From assembly GCF_949774975.1 (NCBI RefSeq), contig NC_083116.1, forward strand, positions 75,094,819 to 75,158,818: a stretch of DNA of 64,000 nt, given 5' to 3'. This document shows, one piece after another, positions 20,510 through 32,159 of the stretch (within the stretch, counting starts at the first letter, position 1; every line of letters begins with the position of its first letter). Both the position numbers and the translations under genes were made by a program. Source of the stretch: Lagenorhynchus albirostris (taxonomy: Eukaryota; Chordata; Mammalia; Artiodactyla; Delphinidae). The notes below the pieces were generated by a model. That model saw only the letters and a program-made list of their open reading frames with translations. It was not told where the DNA came from and did no database searches.

Positions 20510-23020
20510 AAAAGGGGAAATCGACAGTAACACATTCATAGTAGGGGACTTTAACACCCCACTTTCACCAATGGACAGATCACTGAAAATGAAAATAAAT
20601 AAGGAAACACAAGCTTCAAATTATACGTTAAACAAGGTGGACCTAATTGATATTTATCGGACATTCCATCCAAAAACAATGGAATACACATTTTTCTCAA
20701 GTGCTCATGAAACATTCGCCAGGATAGATCATATGTTGGGTCACAAATTAATCCTTGGTAAATTTAAGAAAATTGAAATTGTATCAAGTATCTTTTCCGA
20801 CCACAGTGCTATGAGACTAGATATCAATTACAGGAAAAGATCTGTAAAATATACAAGCAAATGGAGGCTAAACAATACACTACTTAATAATGAAGTGATC
20901 ACTGAAGAAATCAAAGAGGAAATCAAAAAATACCTAGAAACAAATGACAATGGAGACACGACGACCCCAAACCTATGGGATGAAGCAAAAGCAGTTCTAA
21001 GTGGGAAGTTTATAGCTATACAATCCTACCTTAAGAAACAGGAAACATCTCAAATAAACCACATAACCTTGAACCTAAAGCAATTAGAGAAAGAAGAACA
21101 AAAATCCCCAAAGTTAGCAGAAGGAAAGAAATCATAAAGATCAGATCCGAAATAAATGAAAAAGAAATGAAGGAAATGAGAGTGAAGATCAGTAAAACTA
21201 AAAGCTGGTTCTTTGAGAAGATAAACAAACTTGATAAACCGTCAGCCAGCCTCATCAAGAAAAAAAGGGAGAAGACTCAAATCAATAGAATTAGAAATGA
21301 AAAAGGAGAAGTAACAACTGACACTGCAGAAATACAAAAGATCATGAGAGATTACTACAAGCAACTCTATTCCAATAAAATGTACAACCTGGAAGAAACG
21401 GACAAATTCTTAGAAATGCACAACTGCTGAGACTGAACCATGAAGAAATAGAAAATATGAACAGACAAATCACAAGCATTGAAATTGAAATGGTGATTAA
21501 AAATCTTCCAACAATAGCCCAGCACCAGATGGCTTCACAGGCGAATTCTATCAAACCTTTAGGGAAGAGCTAACACATATTTTTCTCAAACTCTTCCAAA
21601 ATATCGCAGAGGGCGGAACACTTGCAAACTCATTCTATGAGGCCAACATCACCCTGATACCCAAACCAGGCAAAGATGTCACAAAGAAAGAAAACTACAG
21701 GCCAATATCACTGATGAACATAGACGCAAAAACCCTCAACAAAATACTAGCAAACAGAATCCAACGGCACATTAAAAGGGTCATACTCCATGATCAAGTG
21801 GGGTTTATTCCAGGAATGCAAGGATTCTTCAATATACGCAAATCAATCAACATGATACACCACATTAACAAATTGAAGGAGAGAAGCCATATGATCACCT
21901 CAATAGATGCAGAGAAAGTTTTTGACAAAATTCAACACATTTTTTACGATAAAAACCCTGCAGAAAGTAAGCATAGAGGGAACTTTCCTCAACATAATAA
22001 AGGCCATATATGACAAACCCACAACCAACATTGTCCTCAATGGTGAAAAACTGAAACCATTTCCAGTAAGATCAGGAACAAGACAAGGATCCCTACTCTG
22101 GTCACTATTATTCAATGCATAGTTTTGGAAATTTTAGCCACATCAATCAGAGAAGAAAAGGAAATAAAAGGAATCCAAATTGGAAAAGAAGAAGTAAAAC
22201 TGTCACTGTTTGCAGATGACATGATACTCTACATAGAGAATCCTAAAGATGCTACCAGAAAACTACTAGAGCTAATCAATGAATTTGGTAAAGTAGCAGG
22301 ATACAAAATTAATGCATAGAAATCTCTGGCATTCCTATACATTAATGATGAAAAATCTGAAATTGAAATCAAGAAAACACTCCCATTTACCACTGCAAGA
22401 AAAAGAATAAAATATCTAGGAATAAACCTACCTAAGGAGACAAAAGACCTGTATGCAGAAAATTATAACACACTGTTGAAAGAAATTAAAGATGATACAA
22501 ATAGATTGAGAGATATAGCATGTTGTTGGATTGGAAGAATCAACATTGTGAAAATGACTCTACTACCCAAAGCAATCTACAGATTCAATGCAATCCCTAT
22601 CAAACTACCCCTGGCATTTTTTACAGAACTAGGTCAAAAAATTTCACAATTTGTATGGGAACACAAAAGACCCTGAATAGCCAAAGCAATCTTGAGAATA
22701 AAAAATGGAGCTGGAGGAATCAGGCTCCCTGACTTCAGACTATACTACAAAGCTAAGTAATCAAGACAGTATGGTACTGGCACAAAAACAGAAAGATAGA
22801 TCAATGGAACAGGATAGAAAGCCCAGATATAAACCCATGCAATATGGTCACCTTATGTTTGATAAAGGAGGCAAGAATATACAGTGTAGAAAAGACAGCC
22901 TCTTCAATAAGTGGTGCTGTGAAAACTGGGCAGGTATATGTAAAAGTATGAGATTAGAACACTCCATAACACCCTACCCAAAAATAAGCTCAAAATGGAT
23001 TAATGACCTAAATGTAAGGC
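20510..23020 (+). pseudogene. L1-c ORF2 pseudogene fragment
   Basis: Open pieces are 212 codons (to 21137), 87 codons (21167-21430), 99 codons (21714-22013) and shorter. They cover endonuclease C-terminus, linker and reverse transcriptase. It keeps the undamaged versions of the two sites mutated in both L1-b and L1-d (gaatacacat near 20682 and gtaaatttaag near 20758). C-terminal domain and most of the 3' UTR are deleted. Confidence 0.9.
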
Positions 23021-23089
23021 CTGATTTACTTTATTATAGAGCAGAAACTAACACACCTTTTTAAAGAAATTATACTCCAATAAAGATGT

Positions 23090-23092
<3 letters not shown>
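20510..23092 (+). mobile_element. L1-c, 3' segment (ORF2 remainder with a 1.2-kb internal deletion, 3' end)
   Basis: ORF2 text starts abruptly at aaaaggggaaatcgac, continues through endonuclease and reverse transcriptase (FADD near 22213), and then jumps at about 23021 from ctaaatgtaaggcc to the last 80 bases of the 3' UTR (tgatttactttattata). By comparison with L1-d (19229 to 20433) about 1.2 kb is missing. The end carries the caataaagatgtta signal and passes into a TA microsatellite. Confidence 0.88.

Positions 23093-23120
<28 letters not shown>
23093..23120. repeat. (AT)n microsatellite at the 3' end of L1-c
   Basis: A pure TA run directly follows the L1-c end motif. It probably grew from the degenerated A-tail. 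Confidence 0.9.
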
Positions 23121-23124
<4 letters not shown>

Positions 23125-24565
23125 ATCATGTTGTACATTGCATTCTTAGTATTTATTTATTTTTTAACTGCAAGTTTGTATCTTTTGGCCTTCTTCTTCC
23201 AGTTCCTCCACCTCCACCCCCATCTCTGTTAGCCACATATCTGATGACTTTTTCTGTGAGTTTTTTAAAAAGACTCAACAGATAGGTGACATCATACAGT
23301 ATTTGTCTTATCTGTCTGACTTATTTCACTTAGCAGTATGCCCTCAAGGTACATCCATTTTGTCATAAGCAGCATTATTTCACCCTTTTATGGATGAGTA
23401 ATATTCCATTTTGTATTCATATAACAACTTATCCATTTATCAATCAATATATTCAGGTGTTTCCAAGTCTTGGCTATTATAAATAAATCTGTAATAAACG
23501 TAAGAGAGTAGATGTCTTTTTGGGTTATTGTTTTCGTTTTATTCATATATATACCCAGAATTGTTATTAATGGATCATATGGTAGCTTTATTTTTAGTTT
23601 TTTAAAGAACTCCATACTGTTTTCCATAGATGCTGTACAAATTTACATTCCCATCAACAGTGCATAAAGGTCCCCTTTTCTCCACATCTTCATCAGCATT
23701 TGCATCTCTTGTCTTTTTGTAGATATTCAGTCTAAGAAGGGTGAGGGGACAACTTTTTATGGCTTTGATTTGCATTTCCCTAATGATTACTAGTGTTGAA
23801 CACTTTTCCATGTACCTATTTGCCATTTTTATATCTTCGTTGGAAAAAATGTCTATTAAGATTCTTTGCCCATTTTTAAATTGTTTTTTTTTCACTATTG
23901 TGTTGTAAGAGTTCTTTATATATTTTGGATATTACCTCCTTATCAAATGTATGATTTGCAAATATTTTTCCCATTATGTAGGTTGCCTTTTTACTTTGTT
24001 AATTATTTATTTTGCTGTGAAGAAGGATTTTAGTATGATATAGTCTCACCTGTTTATTTTTATTTTTGTTGCTTGTGCTTTAGGTGTCATATGCAAAAAC
24101 TAATTGCCAAGACACATGTCAAGAAGCTTTGTCCCTATGTTTTCCTTTAGGAGTTTTATGGATTCAGGTATTGCATTTAAGTATTTAATCTATTTGAAGT
24201 TAATTTTTGTGAGTGGTGTAAGATAGGGGTGTGTTTCAGTCTATTACATGCGAATTTTCCCAGGACCATTAATTTAAAAAACTGACTTTTCCCCCTGTGT
24301 ATTCTTGGCTCACTTGTCAAATTTTAGTTGACTCTATATGCATGGATTTATTTCAGGTTTCTTGATTCTGTTCCATTGGTCTATTTGTCTATTTTTATCC
24401 CTGTGCCATAATTTTTTATTTACCATAACTTTATAATATATCTTGGAATCAGGAAGTATGATGCCTCTCACTTTGCTTTTCATTCTCAGGATGGCTTTGG
24501 TTATTCAGTGTTTTTTCTGTTTGGTTCCATACACATTTTAGAACTGTTTTTCTTCTTCTGTGAAA
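23121..24565 (-). mobile_element. L1-g: older LINE-1, antisense 3' part
   Basis: Read on the minus strand this gives L1 3' UTR and the ORF2 C-terminal half: matches to the RMWRFFKKLKIKLPYDP / IREMQIK / HFSNEDI type text at 23388-23895, and the reverse-transcriptase end (FFTEEEKQF) near 24555. It is clearly diverged from the young copies. At about 24566 the strand of the L1 text flips, see the next entry. Confidence 0.85.
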
Positions 24566-24801
24566 AATGGTATTTATATATCCTAACAACAAATTATCTA
24601 ATAGAGAAATAAAGAAAATGATTCCATTTACAGCAGCATGAAAAACAATGAAATATTAAGAATACATTTAATCAAGGAGGTAAAAGATTTCTACAGTGAA
24701 AAGGACAAGAAATTGATAAAAGAAATTACAGAAGACACAAATAAATAGAATATCTTGTGTTCATGAATTGGAAAAATTAATATTGTTAAAATGTCCATCC
24801 A

Positions 24802-24920
24802 GGGACTTCCCTGGTGGTTCAGTGGTTAAGACTCTGTGCTTCCACTGTGGGGAGCATGGGTTTCGATCCCTGGTTGGGGAATTATCCCGCATGTCACAAG
24901 GTGCAGCCAAAAAAATAATA
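24802..24920 (+). mobile_element. CHR-2-type tRNA-derived SINE
   Basis: It begins ggacttccctggtggttcag, has the tRNA-like ggtttcgatccctgg (B-box region) and ends in an A-rich AAATAATA tail. It is a short form without the long CHR-1 body. Host motif atgtccatcca precedes it (24791-24801) and atgtccattca follows it (24921-24931), a duplication with one difference. Such SINEs are copied by L1 machinery in cetaceans, hippos and ruminants. Confidence 0.9.
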
Positions 24921-24983
24921 ATGTCCATTCAAAGTCATTGATAGATTCACTGCAATCTTTATCAAGATTCCAACGTCACTTTT

Positions 24984-25225
24984 TAAAATTTATTTTTAAA
25001 TTTTATATTGGAGTATAGTTGATTTACAATGTTTTGATAGTTTCGGGTGTTCAGCAAAGTGATTCAGTTATACATGTACATGTATATATTCTTTTCCAAA
25101 ATCTTTTCCCATTTAGGTTATTACATAATATTGAGCAGAGTTCCCTGTGCTATACAGTAGGTCATTGTTGGTTATCTACTTTAAATATAGCAGTGTGTAC
25201 ATGTCAATACTAAACTCCCAAACTA
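24984..25225 (-). mobile_element. L1 3'-end fragment in antisense
   Basis: The text ttggagtatagttgatttacaatg, then gtgattcagttatacatg, then gttccctgtgctatacagtagg is the reverse complement of an artiodactyl-type L1 3' UTR. It is severely 5'-truncated (about 240 bases). Host text ccaacgtcactttt at 24970-24983 is repeated as ccaatgccatttta at 25226-25239, a decayed duplication, so it inserted into L1-g. Confidence 0.8.
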
Positions 25226-25245
25226 CCAATGCCATTTTATACAGA

Positions 25246-26936
25246 AGATTAGTCATGAAAGAGATGGACTGACAAATGTTGGAGAATTGAATAGTGACTC
25301 TGGGAGTGACAAGGCCCAGCAGGAGTTAGTCCTTCTACCTCTTCTTGTTTGCCTAGACCAATTCAGTCTCTTCATCCTTGGTTTCCTTCCATTTGCAGGA
25401 CTATGAGTAGAATCAGCAAGAGTCATAGTGGTAATAACCAGCCTTCCCTTCCCAATATACCTCAAAAATCATCAGTGTATGAGTTACCAGCAACTTCATC
25501 TGGTTGGTACCTAAGACTGTTAAGGAAAAAAAATTAAACCTCTGATTTATATAGATATCATTTTATGCCATTCCAGCTTTATAAAATTTCATTCATGTGA
25601 AAATTTATAGTCCAAAACAACGGTCCAATCTGCATTCTTTTATAGTGACATTAAGTTTGACTATTAAAGTCGGGCTATGTGTGACTTTAATATGTAGGTT
25701 AATTAAATATGAACGTTGTTTTTATAAATTATTGGTTTCTGTGGAGGCAAGCAATATTTTTTTTCTGTGTAGAATTGTTTCTGTAAGTATTATTTGGATT
25801 TGAAAATATTTTGCAGTGGATCTAAGCCATAGTTTGTTAACTTCAAAATAACACCTGCATTACATTCTCTTGGATTGTACTTATTTTTATGTCGTTTTAT
25901 AACCCATAGAAAACCAGTACTTTTTATTTTGAAGTTAAAAAATAGAAAAAATATGCATAAAATGATGTATGAAATATGCACAGAATGTCACCATTTAACT
26001 GTGAATAGCTATTTCTTGCATATCTAATTATTTTGTATCTGTCTCATTTTTAATTGCACAGAACCAATCATAAAAAGTAAACTGCAGTTTTACAATTTGT
26101 GTGCCTAAACATGGGTACTACTGTTTATCTTACTACTTGTTTAAATGAGTCTCCTTTGTAAATTTTAGATGGCATTACACTTATTGTACAATGCTGTATT
26201 GGTATAGGAAACAGTACTGTATATTTATAAATATTAAATGAAAATACTGTATTTTGTGAACTTAAAAATGGTTGTTAAATTCTCCCAACTAGTTTGAGCT
26301 TTGCAGTATTTCTAAAGTGGATACATAATTCTAAATTCTATTCCATTGGAAAAAACTGGCAAATCATTATGATGTTGATATTTTTCCAGTAATTCATTAT
26401 TTTACTTTTAAATTTAATTGCCACAATAAAGGAAAAATTTTAACCAAGGAATATGGAAATGATGTATGATTGTCCTAAATTTTGCCAATTGGTTATGATG
26501 GAATTAATGTGCTTTTAAAATGCACATCAATATCTATTATTTTAAAGTAATTTATAAAATAAAATGTTTATATTTTAAATAAACCAGTATGTTTTTTGTT
26601 TTGTTTTGTTTTTTAATTTTGATATGTAGCATAGCAGTATTTTCTAATTTAAGAGGTACTTTAAGGATTATAAACAATGGTATATACCTTCTCTGTAATG
26701 TCTGAAAATATAATCTATTGTGATATTCTACAGGTATTAATTTTTAAATAGAGCAAACATGTTGAATTAAAAATATGAATAATTCCAACAATTTACAATT
26801 TGCTTTGGTCAAAATTTCTGTGTTCATCACATGACTCATTTATGAAGGTGTTTATTCAATACGAATATTGTTTCAAGTTTGTATTGGAAAATTATAGCTA
26901 AACATCTCATTGTCACGAGTCTATAGAAGAAGCACA
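25246..26936 (+). other. Unique region; possible terminal exon with 3' UTR (25399 to about 26590)
   Basis: No interspersed repeat is recognised here, in contrast to the surroundings. A pyrimidine tract ending in tttccttccatttgcag (to 25398) would serve as a splice acceptor. The next 139 bases are open in one frame (MSRISKSHSGNNQPS to a TAA at 25535-25537). About 1.1 kb of AT-rich DNA follows with AATAAA signals near 26425 and 26577 and a GT/T-rich stretch after the second. That layout fits the last exon and 3' UTR of a gene, but I recognise no gene, and a lncRNA, pseudogene or chance is equally possible. Confidence 0.25.
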
Positions 26937-27139
26937 GGGCTTCCCTGGTGGCGCAGTGGATGAGAGTCTGCCTGCAGATGCAGGGCACACAGGTTCGTGC
27001 CCCGGTCCAGGAAGATCCCACATGCCGCGGAGCGGCTGGGCCTGTGAGCCATGGCGTTGAGCCTGCGCATCCGTAGCCTGTGCTCCGCAACCGGAGAGGC
27101 CACAACAGTGAGAGGCCCGCGAACCGCAAAAAAAAAAAA
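26937..27139 (+). mobile_element. CHR-1-type SINE (cetacean long form)
   Basis: It starts ggcttccctggtggcgcag, contains the tRNA-like A- and B-box region (gtgagag... and ggttcgtgccccgg), the body motif gcggagcggctgggcc and the ending gaggccacaacagtgagagg followed by a 14-A tail. The 9-base motif agaagcaca flanks it at 26928-26936 and 27140-27148. Pol III transcribed, L1-mobilised; short frames inside it are not genes. Confidence 0.95.
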
Positions 27140-27148
27140 AGAAGCACA

Positions 27149-28806
27149 ATTTTATCACTTTGTCTTGCTTGTAGTCATTAACTCATTAAATTTGCATATT
27201 TAAAAAGAAACAGAACAGGGAACATCCTAGGTTTTGCCAGAGAAGATTTCCAAAAGACAGATGTAGGAGGGAAGGTACAGCTTGTATCAGATGCCCATAT
27301 TTTATCTCCTGGGTTTCGCTTTCCCTGGAAGGCTCTGGTCCTCACTGCCACTCCTTGTAAGGGAACAGCCTTCCTGATTTAATCAGAACAGAAGAAATTC
27401 CCAGGTTTGGACAAAGAGAAGCTTGGGAAGAAAAGCCTGCAGGAAAGAAGGAGGGGCTGCCCCCAGCTCATCCCTCAGGATCACCTCTTCCATAGTGGAT
27501 TCTGTCTTTAAACTCCAGCTCAAGAAGTTATGCAAACTATACCAATTTGGATTGCATCTGGCAACAAATAATAAAAGCAAACAAGCATACAAACAAACCC
27601 AGAGGTTTAAACAAGTAGGGGTAATATATATACATATATATTCAGCAAGAAATCAAGAGTTAGAGTCCAGGACCCACTGGGTATCCAGGCCCCTGTGTCT
27701 CTATGTTCTACTATTCTTACCTGTGGTATCATCCTCAGGGTATATATAGGAGTCTATCTATGAGACAGATAGCCCCTATAGCACCAGGCACCATGTCTGC
27801 ATTGTAGGAAGTAAGGACAGGAAAAGGCAAAAGTTATGTGTCCACTGAGTCTATCCTCTTTTAAAAACTCTTTTGTGAAATTGCCACACAGTTACTTCTG
27901 CTTGCATATCATTGGTCAGAACTAAATCTTCTGGCTACCCCTCTGCAAGCTGAGGGAGGCTAAGAAGTGTAGGTTTCCCCCACCCCTGCTGGGCCCACTT
28001 CTGCCCCAAACAAAATCAGAGTTCTGTTAGACAGGAAGAGGAGAATGGATATTGGGTAAGGACAAGCAGTGTCTGCCACACCCATTTTCTGCTTCTTTGC
28101 AACATAACTGAAAGTGACTGCTATTTCACACAAAAAAATTATTAACTACTAAAAAAAAGATTAAAGGCAGAAAGAATGATGAAAAAAGAAAACCTTATTA
28201 ATGTGGTTAAATTTTGAAAGCAAGTTTTTGTGGCCAGAAGACAAATTCTCACCAAGGCACCTCAGTGGTACCTCACTGGCACCACCTCTCAGGAAATGAC
28301 ATCTCTGCTCACCCAGCTCCCTCCCAAATCTGAAATACTACCTCTCTTGAGCCTCACGAGCTCTTTCCAAACTAAGGCCAAAGACAGCAGTTGCCTGGGG
28401 CCCTATGACCTCCGGTGGTTTCCAGCTTGCCTCATTCATGGCCCATTGGCTGGTCTTGGATAACAAGGGTGTCAGAGGTGGCCATGAGAAACTGGGAATT
28501 AGAGGCCCTTCTCCCATTTTTCTGGAAACTTGCCTAAGCCTCCTTGGGAGGTGGCAATAGTGTCTTACATAGAGGTGAGCAAATAGGGTATTCCACATAG
28601 ACCTGAATTTGTGCCTGAAGAGTCATAACTAATGCAAATGCCTTCCCCATTCCAATGTCTCCTCTTTGTTTCTCCACTTGACCTTTTCTTTTCCACTTGA
28701 CCTTTTGATTAGGATCTCTCCAACCTGCTTCTTGCATTTTCACTCTCTGTGTCTCTACTTCTCCAGCCCTACATCCCAGTCAAGCTATTTCCCACTACCG
28801 TCTGAA
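27149..28806. other. Non-repetitive DNA, no gene recognised
   Basis: Mixed-composition sequence with no L1, SINE or LTR that I recognise. Open frames up to 108 codons (27423-27749) show no domain, run through a TATATA stretch and lack convincing splice context. I see no supported gene. Confidence 0.5.
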
Positions 28807-29056
28807 GGAAGCAAAACCATGTAGTGGTTAAGAGCTCCACTTCTGACGTCCAACTGTTTGGGTACAAATAATGCCTCCCCTATTCCCTAGTTAAAGTAGC
28901 CTTGGGCAAGTCGTATAACCTTTATGTGTCTTAGTTTCCCATCTGTAAATAAGGTTGCAATATTACCTACTTCATAGGGTTATTGTCTGGATTAAATGAG
29001 TTAATGCATAAAGTATCTGACACATAGTAGGTTCTCAATAAATGTTAGCTATTAAA
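28807..29056 (+). mobile_element. MIR SINE (ancient)
   Basis: A long MIR: gtagtggttaagagc, then ccttgggcaagtcgtataacc, tagtttcccatctgtaaat, and gttattgtctggattaaatgag, ending near tctcaataaatgttagc. These are the conserved core and tail of the MIR family in + orientation. Confidence 0.88.
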
Positions 29057-29059
29057 ATT

Positions 29060-29410
29060 CAGCCATGGGCTTTTGATATGATAGTCCCACTGCTTGGGGT
29101 ACTCTTTCTTATTTTTGTCAGCAAACTCCCTTTTTTCCTTACAAAATTACTGAAAAATTATCTCCTTTGTGAAATGTTGCTGGAATCCCCTAAGCAAAAT
29201 AAGGCATTCACATATACTTACTCAACATTTTGTACCTAACCCTGATCTGACATGGATCACTGTATATTATAAAATTGTCACACTTGCTCCTACTAATCTG
29301 TGGACTCCTTGAAGATAACGGTCTGTGCCTTATTTCTTTATCCCCAGCATGTCACACATAGCCTGACCCACAATAGACACTTGGTGACTGTTAAGGAATG
29401 AATGAATTAT
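29060..29410 (+). mobile_element. LINE-2 3' end (ancient)
   Basis: The stretch has gtggactccttgaagataac, ccttatttctttatccccagca and cacaatagacacttggtg, ending in a GAATGAATGAAT repeat. This is the standard L2 3' end in + orientation. The preceding 200 bases fit the L2 end region more loosely. Confidence 0.82.
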
Positions 29411-30089
29411 TGACAAGTGAATGAATAAAAAATGCAGCTATGGGAATCATATTCTATGTGTGCCCTAGACTTTCCAATAACAGAGTTTATAAGTCCCTCT
29501 TTCACGTTGTCCTAAAATGTATTGCCAGGCCTCCTGTTTTATGAAGATATATGGTACTAGAATGCACTAGGCTACCTGTCAGCAGAGGGGACTAGTGTTG
29601 AGGGTGGGTTCTGGAGAGAAACAGGAGTTGGAATGGAAGAGGACTAAGTCACCAAGATTTTCAGAGTTGAAAGATTCCATTCCACTCTCTTCCTTCTATG
29701 GAACATGCTCTTAGAGGTGTTTCTTAGGGAGAGACGGAGATTTCAGGGCCTACAGCAGCTCCTGTCTGTGTGAAGGATGGGGCAGCTGTCCTTGATTATG
29801 GATAAAGAGGCTGGGAACTCAGCCAGAGAAGTCATTAAAAAAATACCAGGGGCTCGTAATAGGCTTATGCTGTCAGATAACCAAGGTCCCAAACAGAATC
29901 AGATGTGGCTGGTAAATGCTTTGAGCCAGACTGTAGGTAAGTGTAGGTCCCACTCTCTGATAGTTTCCATTGCATCCAAAAATTGGGTACTCACACAAAA
30001 CCAAAAACTGACAAGCATGATTTAGACTAGAGCACTGGGTGATAAATGGGAAAGAATGAGGTAGGGAGAATTGTAAAAATCAAACTACT
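29411..30089. other. Non-repetitive DNA, no gene recognised
   Basis: An 82-codon open frame (29777-30025) begins MGQLSLIMDKEAG and has no recognisable domain, upstream signal or exon borders. I see nothing else in this stretch. Confidence 0.5.
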
Positions 30090-30270
30090 ATGTGGTTGCT
30101 GCTCTTCCACAGGCTGAGGAGACTCTGGTATTGCCACTGATTGATCCTGTGACCTTGGGCAAGTCCTTTTTTTTTTCTCTAGGCCTCAGTCTCCCCAGAG
30201 ACTGAGAGAACTGCCTCTCTTCAACAAGGCAGTTAGATCTGATGATCTTTAAGAATCCATATGGATCTTT
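30090..30270 (+). mobile_element. MIR-like SINE fragment
   Basis: Centred on cctgtgaccttgggcaagtcc and ctaggcctcagtctcccc, the MIR core. A T-run (30168-30177) has expanded inside it. Confidence 0.7.
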
Positions 30271-30939
30271 AAATTGTGGCTTGAATAGTAATGAGACATC
30301 CAAAGATCTTTACAAACAGGAGAGATCTCAACTGTCTGGCTTGGAAGAAAGGCTGCCCAGCTTGAGGGAAGGGAGCTGTCTAGGATGATCCCCTTGAGGG
30401 CTCAATGGACCCTGAATGTCTGTGTCCCTCAGGAGGGCTGGGACTAGTTGTGAGCTCACTCCAGTCCAACAGTATTTGCATTTCTCTGAGTGCCACCCCC
30501 AGGGTGAGGTCTTTGCCTTGAAGACTCTGGGAGAGGCCCTGGTTAATGAAAGCATTTCTTCCCTGGAGAGATTGAAGTGGTTTTCTCAGCCTAAGTGGGT
30601 GATAATTTTTTCACTTAAATCACATTTATTATAAACCTAAGTGGAGTTTATTTGGAGAATAATTTAGTTTCTCAAGACAACTGGAAAAAAAAAACCTATT
30701 AGCAGTGGGAGACAGCTCCAAGCAGCTGGCATTTTCATAGCTCTTTGGAGCTGAGAGTAGTGTGACCAGAAGGGAACACAGCTCCCCAGATCTAGGGCAG
30801 GGCCTAGAAATATTCATGTTTCTTTCTGGGAGTTGCAAGAAGGGAAGCATCCTTGAGCTACAGAGAAAATGGATAGGAGGATAATAAAGATACAAAAAAA
30901 GAAAATCTGACTTAGAGGAAAAGAATTGGACTGCAGAAT

Positions 30940-31260
30940 TGTGGAATTATGGATATTTATAAACTTGAAGGACCTTAAGAGACCTGGATCAAATATACCC
31001 ATTTTATAAGTTAACTGAAGCCCAAGGGGCAGAGACATGTCCAAATTCATATACATACCTATACACTCACACTCACAAACACACCTTATAGTTATGGAAT
31101 CATAGATACACAGTATCCTTGAGTCAAATCCTTGTAAAACATTTTGTCAACCCCCCACTCATGCTACAAATGGGGACCCAGAAGCCTAAAGAGTAGAAAG
31201 GATCAACCCAAGGTCACACAGGGAGTCAGTGGCAAACTAGGGAATTGAGATACAGAGCAA
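30940..31260 (-). mobile_element. Two MIR-like ancient SINE fragments in antisense
   Basis: Both carry the antisense MIR-type order: cccattttataagttaactgaagcccaagg (first, about 30990-31050) and tacaaatggggacccagaagcc then caaggtcacacagggagtcagtgg (second, about 31165-31240). Divergence is high and subfamily is not assigned. Confidence 0.6.
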
Positions 31261-32159
31261 GAAGTATTTGGAAACTCCTTGAAGCATAAAGTTGGGCATG
31301 GAAGCAAAGGCTGAGGATATTTGGTACAATGGGCTTAGTAGGCAGACCACCCACAAAGTGTGTGTTTACCCTCTCCAAGGCAATTCTGTCCTGGATCATG
31401 GTCTTCATGTTCTAAGATTGCTGCAGAATAAAGGCTCATAGACTAGAGGCACATGGAAAAATTGCTATAGCCTCCAGACTTTCTTTTTTTATCACTTCTC
31501 TCATTGTCTCATCTCTCTTCACGTATCCTCTCCTCTCTTGGCCTCCTCAGCACTCTCCGGTTACTCTCTCTCTTATTTCCTGTATTTCAGAGTCACTATA
31601 CTTAGCCCCCACTCCACACCCCTATCCTGAACCTATCTGAGTGGCACCACTTAGAGCTGGAATGTGCATCCTGTACAGCTCTACAGAGCATCTGTGCTCC
31701 ACTTCTGTATACAACAAAATGCTTATTACCTTATCTCAGGTAGATATATGAGAGGAAAGACCTAGGCTACACAGTAATGAAGACTTCCCCCCTCCTTGGT
31801 GTTATATAACTTTCAAAGGGAGAGTTTGTTACCCCAATGACTTTCTTATTAATAGATAATTATGGTTGGAAATGTGAAGGCAGGGAAGGGAAGATAATTT
31901 GATGGGATATAACTGCCCCTAATATAACACCTTAAAGATCTATCATTACAGGCTTAAAATTAGAGATTTCTTCCTTTGCAACACACATTACTTACTTTGT
32001 TCCAGGTTCCATGTTAGATATGGGGAGGTTGTGGGAGCAAGGAAGGGGACTGGGATAAAAATAACAAAAGGAAGTTCACAGGGGATGGGACAGGTGACTG
32101 CTTAAGGAACTAATTATAATTCAAAGCTAAAGGAAGTGTGAGCTAAACAGCTCCTCATG
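31261..32159. other. Non-repetitive DNA, no gene recognised
   Basis: Pyrimidine-rich patches (31480-31570) and otherwise mixed sequence. No long frame, no recognised repeat. Confidence 0.5.

Larger units (their letters stand above)
24566..25245 (+). mobile_element. L1-g: inverted 5' part (twin-priming type), with two later insertions
   Basis: The + strand here encodes ORF2 text lying just upstream of that on the minus strand of 23121-24565: REIKKMIPFTAA, then LIKEVKDFYSEKDKKLIKEI, then GKINIVKM, with stops. The 5' part of one element is thus inverted relative to its 3' part, the signature explained by twin priming. A SINE (24802-24920) and an L1 3' fragment (24984-25225) interrupt it; each is flanked by a repeated piece of the host text. 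Confidence 0.82.

Noticed and set aside
24802..24920. A possible tRNA gene
   Set aside because: The B-box-like text belongs to the tRNA-derived head of a SINE; no cloverleaf with intact arms and CCA-side acceptor stem is seen.
26836..27158. Minus-strand frames of 81-103 codons across the SINE
   Set aside because: They translate the reverse complement of the CHR-1 SINE including its poly-T; no protein family is implied.
28230..28463. A 77-codon frame that might be an exon
   Set aside because: No splice borders, domain or start context; the flanking DNA gives no gene structure.
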